Assembly: GCA_018385275.1 (NCBI GenBank)
Contig: JAHAZM010000042.1
Coordinates: forward strand, 1-39,381
DNA: 39,381 nt
Reading direction: 5' to 3'
Source: Eubacteriales bacterium
Lineage (GTDB): Bacteria > Bacillota > Clostridia > Christensenellales > MB2-83
Made by a program: the position numbers and the translations under genes. Positions within the stretch are counted from its first letter, which is position 1; each line of letters opens with the position of its first letter. Shown here one piece after another: positions 1 through 7,365 of this stretch. The notes beneath the pieces are model-generated. The model had not been told where the DNA came from. It saw nothing but the letters and a program-made list of their open reading frames with translations, and ran no database searches.

Positions 1-793
1 CCGTCGGCGCCTCGGTCGCGGGAGCCGGCGTGGCCGTCGGTTCGGCTGTCGGCGTCGGCTCGTCGAGATCGACGTTGCACAGTTCGACCGTGCCGAACCA
101 GAATTCATCGCTCATGAAAGTCCCTTCGTCGGCCGCCAGCATGAAGAACGGCATATGTTGGAACCGGTACTCCGGCCAGTGGACGGCGCTGCCGTCGGTC
201 TCCAGTGTGCCGCCGGACAGATCGACGTAGTTCTCCTCGTCCATGATGCAGAGGACGTAACCGTCGAATCCGGAGGGCAGATAGACCTCATACGGATTGA
301 GATACTCGGTATCGTCCCAAAGGATCTCGCCGTCCTTGGATTGGAGCAGCATGTTGTTGAATCCCGTCGTGCAGGCGGCGAGGCTTTGCGTGTTGACGAA
401 GTCAAAACGCGGGCAGAATCCCAAGCCGTTTTCTCCGTTCTTGACGCGGAAGCGGATGCAGTTGTAATTGCCGTATTCCGCTCCGAAGAGCTTGCTGCCT
501 TCAGCCGGATAAACGACGTGGATGTACTGACGGGACAAACTGGCTCCTTCCAGCGTGAACTTGATGAAGACTTCGTCGTCTTCAACAACCGCCTCACAGG
601 TGGTGGCGCTGGACTCAAAGCCGTGGAAATATCCCTGCGTTTCGCCTTGGCTCTGATCCTTCGGCGCGACGGTGCGGCTCGCCCAGCTTACAACCGTCTT
701 ATACACGGTCAGCTCTTCGGCCGCGGCGCCGAGCGTGAAAACAGAGAACGCCAGAGCCAAAGCCAGCATGATGCAAACGATCCTTTTCGACAT
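1..793 (-). CDS. Secreted protein of unknown function with Thr/Pro/Ala-rich C-terminal region (3' end truncated by the window edge)
   Basis: Open minus-strand frame from ATG at 793, RBS aggagg upstream (complement of aacctcct at ~801-808), signal peptide MSKRIVCIMLALALAFSVFTLGAAAEELTVYKTV. Clearly similar to the next gene (shared ENGLGFCPRFDFVN, NNMLLQSKDGEILWDDTEYLN, FDGYVLCI). Missing from the ORF track because it has no stop inside the window. Confidence 0.85.
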   Translation of the reverse strand, partial: MSKRIVCIMLALALAFSVFTLGAAAEELTVYKTVVSWASRTVAPKDQSQGETQGYFHGFESSATTCEAVVEDDEVFIKFTLEGASLSRQYIHVVYPAEGSKLFGAEYGNYNCIRFRVKNGENGLGFCPRFDFVNTQSLAACTTGFNNMLLQSKDGEILWDDTEYLNPYEVYLPSGFDGYVLCIMDEENYVDLSGGTLETDGSAVHWPEYRFQHMPFFMLAADEGTFMSDEFWFGTVELCNVDLDEPTPTAEPTATPAPATEAPT

Positions 794-854
794 AATAAAT
801 AACCTCCTGTTTTTTGCTGTTTATCATAAAAGGGAAAGCAATCGTACTTTTATG

Positions 855-882
855 AAAAAACCGTTTTCAAATATACGGTTTT
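855..882 (-). terminator. Terminator-like hairpin inside the 5' leader of the CDS at 793
   Basis: Minus strand AAAACCGTatatttgAAAACGGTTTTTT: stem plus T-tract lying between the candidate promoter and the start codon. Confidence 0.5.
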
Positions 883-942
883 GCGGACCGTTCGAAGAGA
901 AACGGAAGACTCTCTTCGTCGTGATAAACAGGCTTACCTTTT

Positions 943-970
943 ATTTTATCATAAATCCCCGAAATGTCAA
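943..970 (-). promoter_or_regulatory. Putative sigma-A-type promoter for the CDS at 793
   Basis: Minus strand TTGACA (965-970), 16-nt spacer, TAAAAT (943-948). Confidence 0.55.
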
Positions 971-1124
971 CCCCTGAATATTGCAAAAATATTACGCTCG
1001 AATTGCAAATGTATTACAAAACTCGCTTTGTCTCCACGCCGACCGGGCGACGCTCTCGTCGGGTCAATGATAGCATGATCGAAGGACAGGATCAACAGGG
1101 AAACAAAGGCAGTTTTTTAAACAG

Positions 1125-1162
1125 CAAAAAAGCCGCCGCAGTTCAGGCTGCGGCGGCTTCTT
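1125..1162 (-). terminator. Intrinsic terminator downstream of the CDS 1171-2166
   Basis: Minus strand AAGCCGCCGCAGcctgaaCTGCGGCGGCTTTTTT. Confidence 0.85.
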
Positions 1163-1170
1163 CCTTTGTT

Positions 1171-2166
1171 TTACGCTTTCTTCTTTTTACCGAGGAGAAC
1201 GGCGGCGACAACGGCGGCGACAACTACGACGCCGATGACGATGTACAGCCAGGTCAGATTAGAACCCTGCGCGGTCGGAGCCGGGGTAGCCGTGGGCGCT
1301 TCCGTCGGCGCGTCGGTCGCGGGAGCCGGGGTGGCCGTGGGCGCTTCCGTCGGTGCGTCAGTCGCGGGAGCCGGCGTGGCCGTCGGCGCCTCGGTCGCGG
1401 GAGCCGGCGTGGCCGTCGGTTCGGGCGTGGCGGTGGGAGTCGGATTGTCTTCGTCGTTGAAGACGCAGGCTTCTACGTTGCCGAAATAGAACACGTCGTC
1501 GTTGAATTCGCCTTCGTCGGCGGCGATGATGTAGAACGGCATATGATAGAAGGTATAGCGGGTGTCGGCCCAGTTGGCCATTTCGCACCCGATCAGGTTT
1601 TCGTCGTCCAGAATGCACAGCACGTAGCCGTCGAATTCACCGGGGAGATAGATCTGATAGGAATTGAGATACTCCGTATCGTCCCACAGGATCTCACCGT
1701 CTTTGCTCTGCAGCAGCATGTTGTTGAACAGCGCGCTGAAAGCTACCTGATTCTTGTCGTTGACGAAGTCGAAGCGCGGGCAGAAGCCCAGACCGTTTTC
1801 CCCGACCTTCACGCGGAAACGGATGCAGTTGTAGTTGGCCAGATCTTTTTGCAGCATTTGATGACTTTCCGCCGGATATACCGCGTGGATATACTGACTG
1901 GAGGGGTCGCCCAGTCCTTTGCTGGAGGTGAAAGTAAACTTGACGAACGTCTCGTCGTCTTCGACCGTGACCTCGGCCGTCGTCTTCAGGCCCGCTTCAA
2001 AGCCGTGGAAGAAGCCGTCCGGCGCAGAGGTGTCCTTCGGGTCGTTGGTATGCCCGGTCCAATCCTGCACGGTTTTATAGACGGTCAGCTCTTCGGCCGC
2101 GGCGCCGAGTGCGAAAACGGACGCCGCCAGGGCCAACGCCAGTATAATAGAAAAAATCTTTTTCAT
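1171..2166 (-). CDS. Secreted protein with Thr/Pro/Ala repeats and C-terminal transmembrane anchor (tandem paralog of the upstream-edge CDS)
   Basis: 331 aa; signal peptide MKKIFSIILALALAASVFALGAAAEE; PTATPAPATDAPTEA repeats; C-terminal LTWLYIVIGVVVVAAVVAAVLLGKKKKA; RBS gggagg upstream. Confidence 0.88.
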   Translation of the reverse strand: MKKIFSIILALALAASVFALGAAAEELTVYKTVQDWTGHTNDPKDTSAPDGFFHGFEAGLKTTAEVTVEDDETFVKFTFTSSKGLGDPSSQYIHAVYPAESHQMLQKDLANYNCIRFRVKVGENGLGFCPRFDFVNDKNQVAFSALFNNMLLQSKDGEILWDDTEYLNSYQIYLPGEFDGYVLCILDDENLIGCEMANWADTRYTFYHMPFYIIAADEGEFNDDVFYFGNVEACVFNDEDNPTPTATPEPTATPAPATEAPTATPAPATDAPTEAPTATPAPATDAPTEAPTATPAPTAQGSNLTWLYIVIGVVVVAAVVAAVLLGKKKKA

Positions 2167-2283
2167 TATCAGAACCTCCCTTTGGTTTCTGATTTTATTC
2201 TATCATACTCCGCGAAACGCAAAACCGAGCGGATTTTTCAAAACTATTAACATATATTAAATTTATATAAAGTTCCGGAGCGA

Positions 2284-2309
2284 CAAAAAAACCGCCCGAA
2301 GGCGGTCGG
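2284..2309 (-). terminator. Intrinsic terminator downstream of the HPr-like gene
   Basis: Minus strand ACCGCCttcgGGCGGTTTTTTT. Confidence 0.85.
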
Positions 2310-2310
2310 A

Positions 2311-2571
2311 TCACAGGTTTTGCTTGAGAAATTCGGCCAGACTGTTCAGCGCGCGGACCTCGTCGCTGCCCGAGGAAATCACGGATACGGTCTCTCCGTC
2401 GGCCAGTTCCATTGACAGCAGCCCCGTGATGGAGCGGGCGCTGACCCAGCGGCGCCCCCTGCGGATATAGAGGAGGGAGGAAAAATTCTCCGCGACCCGG
2501 TTGATGAGCGCCGCCTCGGTCGGGCTCAGATAATCGGATGAGGTTTTGAGTGTGATGACGCGTTCTACCAA
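2311..2571 (-). CDS. HPr-family protein lacking the catalytic His (Crh-like)
   Basis: 86 aa; VSARSITGLLSMEL matches the HPr Ser46 region (VNLKSIMGVMSL); the His15 region GIHARPAT reads DYLSPTEA; encoded directly after whiA. Confidence 0.8.
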   Translation of the reverse strand: MVERVITLKTSSDYLSPTEAALINRVAENFSSLLYIRRGRRWVSARSITGLLSMELADGETVSVISSGSDEVRALNSLAEFLKQNL

Positions 2572-2577
2572 AGTCTT

Positions 2578-3525
2578 TCAATCTCCTTCCTCGGTAACGG
2601 AATCGGCGATGGCGATCAGACGGCGCAGACGGTGGTTCATGCCGGATTTGGTTACGCCGTCGCCGCAATAGAGACACAATTCGTCGAGCGAGGCGTCCCG
2701 GTATTCCATCCGTACCTCCGCGGCCCGGCGCAGGGACTCGTTGAGCTCCGGCAGCACGCGGCAGCGCTCGAGTTTTTCAATGGCCGCGCACTGCCGGGCG
2801 GAGGCGTTGACCGTGCGCATGGTGTTGGCCGTGTCGCAATTGACGGCGCGGTTGGCGTTGTTGGTCAGCTCCCGGATAAACTTCTGATTTTCGATGTCCA
2901 GTACGCCGCTGCCCGCGCCCGCGGCGGAAAGCAGCCTTTCGATACCGGCGCTGTCCTTGATGTAGACGACGTAGTGGCTGCGCCGCTTGGTGACGGAGGA
3001 GGGGATGCTTTCTTCGGCGAGAAAATCCGTCATCCGCCGCGCGAATTCTTCCTGATGAAAGACCAGATCGGTCTGATAGCCCTTGCGGATATCGCTGACG
3101 CTGCCGCATCCGAGAAACACGCCGCGTAAGAAACTCTTGCGGCAGCAGGGCTTCCGGAGCAGCTTGCCCGGGAACGAAAAATCGAACCCGTAGCCGTCTT
3201 CGCGGCAGACGAGGACGCCGACGGCGGAAAGCAGCGCGCCGGCTTCTTCGCACGGCAGGACGCTGGTATACAGCACGCGGTGCCGCTTCTGCTCGTGCAT
3301 CGTCGTGCGGATCGGCAGTTTATCGTTGAATTTGCGCAGCAGGCGCTGGATATGACGGATGACCGCTTCGTTTTCATTGACGAACGTCACGCCGAAAAGC
3401 CGTCGCCCGCCCAGGTCGATACTGCCGGCGGAATGGATCAGCGCGGCCAGTTCGGCCAGGATACAGCAGCGGCGGTTGAGTTTCGTTTCGGTCGCTTCGG
3501 TTTTGAGATCGGAAGAGTAGGACAT
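2578..3525 (-). CDS. whiA: DNA-binding protein WhiA
   Basis: 315 aa; LAGLIDADG-like fold region plus C-terminal HTH LDELCLYCGDGVTKSGMNHRLRRLIAIAD; NCDTANTMRTVNASARQ signature; adjacent to rapZ. Confidence 0.95.
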   Translation of the reverse strand: MSYSSDLKTEATETKLNRRCCILAELAALIHSAGSIDLGGRRLFGVTFVNENEAVIRHIQRLLRKFNDKLPIRTTMHEQKRHRVLYTSVLPCEEAGALLSAVGVLVCREDGYGFDFSFPGKLLRKPCCRKSFLRGVFLGCGSVSDIRKGYQTDLVFHQEEFARRMTDFLAEESIPSSVTKRRSHYVVYIKDSAGIERLLSAAGAGSGVLDIENQKFIRELTNNANRAVNCDTANTMRTVNASARQCAAIEKLERCRVLPELNESLRRAAEVRMEYRDASLDELCLYCGDGVTKSGMNHRLRRLIAIADSVTEEGD

Positions 3526-4409
3526 TATTTCTCCGCTTTATTCAATGCGTTCTGTTCTTCTTCGGCCAGATCCCGGTGCTGGATGCGGACGTTGGCGGCT
3601 TCGGCGAGCTGTTCGCCGAGCAGCTCCGCGATGAGCACGCTGCGGTGCATCCCGCCCGTGCAGCCGATGGCGACGTTAAGGTTGTTTTTGGTTTCGCGCG
3701 CGTAAAGCGGCAGGATAAACCGGAGCAGCTCGGCCGTTTTCCGCACGAATTCCCCGGTCTCGGGATAGGAAAGCAGATATTGTCTCGTCTCCGGCGTTTT
3801 CCCGTTTTTTGTCCTCAGCTCGGGCACGTAATACGGATTGGGCAGGAACCGCACGTCGAAGACCATGTCCGCGTCGGTCGGCACGCCGCGCTTGAAGCCG
3901 AAAGAGCACAGCCGCAGGTAGATCCGGTCGGGCGAATCCTCTCCCTGCAGAAAACGATGGATTTCTTCGCGCAGACCGTTGCCGGACAGGCCGGACGTGT
4001 CGATGACGATATCGGCTTTTTCTTTCAGCGGGAGCAGCATGCTTTTTTCCCGGAGGATGCTTTCCGTCAGAGAAAGTCCGCCCTCCAGCGGATGCGTGTG
4101 CCGCGTTTCTTTATAACGTTTGATGAGCACGTCGGGAGATGCGTCCATAAACAGGATATGCCGCTTGATGCCTTTGGCGGTCAGAGAATCGAGCGCTTCG
4201 TAGATGCCGTCGAAAAAAGTCCCGCCGCGGATATCCATGACGACGGCTACGTTGTGCAGCTTGTCGCGCGAATTCATACACGCGTCGGCCAGGTTCCCCA
4301 ACAGCATCGGCGGCAGATTGTCGACGCAGAAATACCCCATATCCTCCAGAAACTTGAGCGCGAGCGATTTTCCGCTGCCGGATAACCCCGTAATAATGAC
4401 GAAATTCAC
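3525..4409 (-). CDS. rapZ: RNase adapter protein RapZ (YvcJ family)
   Basis: 294 aa; P-loop ITGLSGSGKSLALKFLEDMGYFCVDNLPP; AIGCTGGMHRSV. GTG start with ggagg RBS. Confidence 0.95.
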   Translation of the reverse strand: MNFVIITGLSGSGKSLALKFLEDMGYFCVDNLPPMLLGNLADACMNSRDKLHNVAVVMDIRGGTFFDGIYEALDSLTAKGIKRHILFMDASPDVLIKRYKETRHTHPLEGGLSLTESILREKSMLLPLKEKADIVIDTSGLSGNGLREEIHRFLQGEDSPDRIYLRLCSFGFKRGVPTDADMVFDVRFLPNPYYVPELRTKNGKTPETRQYLLSYPETGEFVRKTAELLRFILPLYARETKNNLNVAIGCTGGMHRSVLIAELLGEQLAEAANVRIQHRDLAEEEQNALNKAEK

Positions 4410-4444
4410 GGTCGATTCCTCCGTTCTGCTTGTCCTGCATAGTC

Positions 4445-4473
4445 AGTATACAACGGAAGAGAGTTTTTTTCAA
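4445..4473 (-). promoter_or_regulatory. Putative sigma-A promoter for rapZ-whiA-HPr
   Basis: Minus strand TTGAAA (4468-4473), 17-nt spacer, TATACT (4445-4450). The -35 overlaps the stop codon of the upstream gene. Confidence 0.7.
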
Positions 4474-5405
4474 GAAAAGATTTCGCGGGGGCTGACTCCG
4501 TGCTCTTTCAGGATCCGCTCGGCCGTTCCCAATCCGCCGTCATAGAGCGGGGACGCGTCGGTTGACGGACTCATCAGCCCGATACCGGTCAGCTTTTTCT
4601 GGGTCTCCCGGTCGGTCAGATACGCGATAAAACCTGCGGCGCGTTCGTCTCCGCCGAATCGGTAGAGATATTGGATCAGATCCGTCAGAAGCCGCCCGCT
4701 TTCGTCGACCAGCGGTACGGCGGAAAAGGCGATTTCCCGGCTGCGCAGGCGAAACCAGTCGCGCTGCGTCCCCAGCAGGGCCGCCGCGCCGTCGGCGGCG
4801 AACAGCGCATACGCGTCCTGACTGCGCGCGCGCACGCTTATCCGCTCGTTTTCAGGCAGCAGACGCTGCGCCGTGACCAGCGCGGGGATCGTTTTTTTGC
4901 CCCGCTTGACGGGGAGCGAGGGCAGCAGTTCGGCGATCTGCCGGAGGGTCACAGGCTCTTCCGCTTCCTCCCGCCGGTACAGAAAATACGCCCCCACGGC
5001 GTACGGCGCGGCCCGCACGTCCTGCGCCGCGCCCGCGGCGTTTCCGTCCTCCGACGGGATCAGCTCCGCCGCTTCGCTTTTCGTCAGAAACCCCGGTCCC
5101 GCGCTGAGGAGCGTCGGCCGCTCTCCTGCGTTGAGCCGGGCGCGCGCCGTGTCCGGATCGAGAACGCTGACCAGCAGATAAACGCCGCGATTCTTTTTTT
5201 CATATTCCGCGGCCCGGGCTTTCAGCCATCCGCCGCGGCTGTTGACGCCGCCTTCAAACGTATCCACGTGCCAGACGGTGATGAAAACCGGCTCGTACCG
5301 ACGCAGATAATAGGCCGCCGTCAGATCGGCGCTCCGACCCGGCAGCAGCGTCACGGCCAGATACAGACATCCCGCAATGAGCAGACAACAGAGGATCCTG
5401 CGCAA
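4470..5405 (-). CDS. Extracellular solute-binding-like protein
   Basis: 311 aa; N-terminal hydrophobic segment; ITVWHVDTFEGGVNSRGGWLKARAAEYEKKNRGVYL resembles family 1 extracellular solute-binding proteins. TTG start. Confidence 0.6.
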   Translation of the reverse strand: MRRILCCLLIAGCLYLAVTLLPGRSADLTAAYYLRRYEPVFITVWHVDTFEGGVNSRGGWLKARAAEYEKKNRGVYLLVSVLDPDTARARLNAGERPTLLSAGPGFLTKSEAAELIPSEDGNAAGAAQDVRAAPYAVGAYFLYRREEAEEPVTLRQIAELLPSLPVKRGKKTIPALVTAQRLLPENERISVRARSQDAYALFAADGAAALLGTQRDWFRLRSREIAFSAVPLVDESGRLLTDLIQYLYRFGGDERAAGFIAYLTDRETQKKLTGIGLMSPSTDASPLYDGGLGTAERILKEHGVSPREIFS

Positions 5406-5441
5406 AAAAACCGCCTCCCGATACAGTGTATCGGAAAGCGG
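5404..5441 (-). terminator. Intrinsic terminator downstream of the ABC-F gene, overlapping the RBS/start of the next gene
   Basis: Minus strand CCGCTTTCCGATACactGTATCGGGAGGCGGTTTTTTT: 14-bp stem (two G-T wobbles), 3-nt loop, T7. Confidence 0.8.
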
Positions 5442-5448
5442 CTCCGTT

Positions 5449-7362
5449 TTATGCCTCCTCTTCGGCGGCCGTCCATTTTTCGTAAAGGTCCGCCAGATGC
5501 GCTTTCAGCGCCTCATATCGCTTGTTGGCCTCCCGGATCGCTCCGATGTCGCCGCCGGCCAGATCGCAAAGCTCCGTTTCGCACCGAAGGATCGCTTCCT
5601 CCGTTTCGCCGATTTCCAGCTCCAGTTGCCTTACGGCGTTCAGGCGTGCGCGGCGTTCCCGTTTTTTCTCTTCCTCGGCGCGGCGCGCCTTGGCCGCGGC
5701 GGTGCGATTGACCGGCGCGGCCGGCGTTTTTCCGGCGGCGATCGCCGCTTCTCTTTCCCGGAAAGCCGCCAGATCGTCGTAATTGCCTTCGAAGGACGCG
5801 ATTTTTCCGCCCTCCAGCAGATAGAGCTTGCGCGCGATCTTATTGATGAAATAAATGTCGTGCGACACGGCCAGGATCACGCCGCCGAACGAGAGCAGCG
5901 CCTCCTCCAGCGCTTCGCGCGTCATCAGATCGAGGTGGTTGGTCGGTTCGTCCAGCAGCAGCAGATTGACCGGCTTGAGAGACAGCCTGGCCAGTTCCAG
6001 CCGGGCGCGTTCGCCGCCGCTGAGCGCCTTGAGCGGCTTGAATACGTCGTCGCCGGTAAAGCAGAAAGCCGCCAGCACCTGCCGCAATTGCCCCGGATCC
6101 GTTTTGGGATAACTGTCGAACAGGCTGTCGAGCACCGTCTGCGTCGAATCGGTGGCCAGCCGCTGCTGCTCCAGATAGCCGATCCGCATTTTGTTTCCCA
6201 CGCGGATCGTTCCGCTCTCGGGCGCGAGTTCTCCTGTGATGAGTCGGAAAAGCGTCGTTTTTCCCGTGCCGTTGTCGCCCAGGATCACCGCCCGTTCACG
6301 CTTGCCCATGCGCAGGGACGCGCCGGTCAGCAGGGGGGCGTCGTAACCGAACGCCAGCGAATCGATCTCCAGCGGCACGTCGTTGGGTTCGGCCGCTTCG
6401 GTGAACCGGATCCGGCTCACGGCCGTGTCGTCCTCGGGTTTCCGGACGCGCTCCAGTTTTTCGAGCATATGAGCCCGGCTGTCGGCGGCGCGCACGCTTT
6501 TTTCCCGGTTGAAAGCCCGGTACGTCCGGATGATCTCCTGCTGTTTTTCGATATACTTCTGCTGCTTTTCCCACTCGCGCTGCGCCGTCAGCATCCGCTC
6601 GGCGCGCTGCGTCAGAAAAGCCGAGTAATTCCCGTTGTAGCAATACAGACGCGAGTTCAGGATCTCGCAGATCCGGTCGCAGAGCGTATCGAGCATATAG
6701 CGGTCGTGCGTGATGAGCAGGAGCGTTCCGTGATAATTCTTGAGATGCGCGGTCAGCCAGCGGCAGCCCGCGATATCCAGATGGTTGGTCGGCTCGTCCA
6801 GCAGCAGCACGTCCGGCCGCGAAAACAGGATGCGCGCCAGCGCCAGTCTCGTCTGCTGTCCGCCGCTGAGGGTCGAACTGACGGCGCCGAATTGTTCCGG
6901 TTCAAAGCCCACGCCCCGCAGGATGCCGCTGATGCGGCTGTCCAGTTCGTAGCCGCCAACGTCGGCGTAACGGTCGGACAACGAGGCGTACAGATCGTAA
7001 AGCCTGGTTCGCTCCGCTTCGTCGGTCGCCGCGGCCAGCTTTTCCTCCGTTTCGCGCAGCCGCGCTTCCAGAGCCAGAACGGGCCCGGCGGCAGATTGCA
7101 TCTCTTCGTAAACGGTTTTGTCCGAACTGACGACGTCGTGCTGGGACAGATAACCGACGGAAAGCGAGGAAGCGATCGCCGCTTCCCCGCTTTCGATATG
7201 ACCTTTTTGCCCGAGCAAAGCTTTGGCCAGCGTGGTTTTTCCCGCTCCGTTGCGGCCGATGATGCCGATTTTTTCTCCGTGTTCGACGGAAAGCTCGGCC
7301 TTGTCGATGATGACGTCGGTGCCGAAAGCGATGGTCAGGTCTGTGATGCGTACGGCGTTCAT
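5449..7362 (-). CDS. ABC-F family ATP-binding protein
   Basis: 637 aa; two ABC domains (GRNGAGKTTLAKALLG / GDNGTGKTTLFRLITG), two signatures LSGGQQTRLALAR / LSGGERARLELAR, no transmembrane domain. Confidence 0.95.
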   Translation of the reverse strand: MNAVRITDLTIAFGTDVIIDKAELSVEHGEKIGIIGRNGAGKTTLAKALLGQKGHIESGEAAIASSLSVGYLSQHDVVSSDKTVYEEMQSAAGPVLALEARLRETEEKLAAATDEAERTRLYDLYASLSDRYADVGGYELDSRISGILRGVGFEPEQFGAVSSTLSGGQQTRLALARILFSRPDVLLLDEPTNHLDIAGCRWLTAHLKNYHGTLLLITHDRYMLDTLCDRICEILNSRLYCYNGNYSAFLTQRAERMLTAQREWEKQQKYIEKQQEIIRTYRAFNREKSVRAADSRAHMLEKLERVRKPEDDTAVSRIRFTEAAEPNDVPLEIDSLAFGYDAPLLTGASLRMGKRERAVILGDNGTGKTTLFRLITGELAPESGTIRVGNKMRIGYLEQQRLATDSTQTVLDSLFDSYPKTDPGQLRQVLAAFCFTGDDVFKPLKALSGGERARLELARLSLKPVNLLLLDEPTNHLDLMTREALEEALLSFGGVILAVSHDIYFINKIARKLYLLEGGKIASFEGNYDDLAAFREREAAIAAGKTPAAPVNRTAAAKARRAEEEKKRERRARLNAVRQLELEIGETEEAILRCETELCDLAGGDIGAIREANKRYEALKAHLADLYEKWTAAEEEA

Positions 7363-7365
7363 GCG

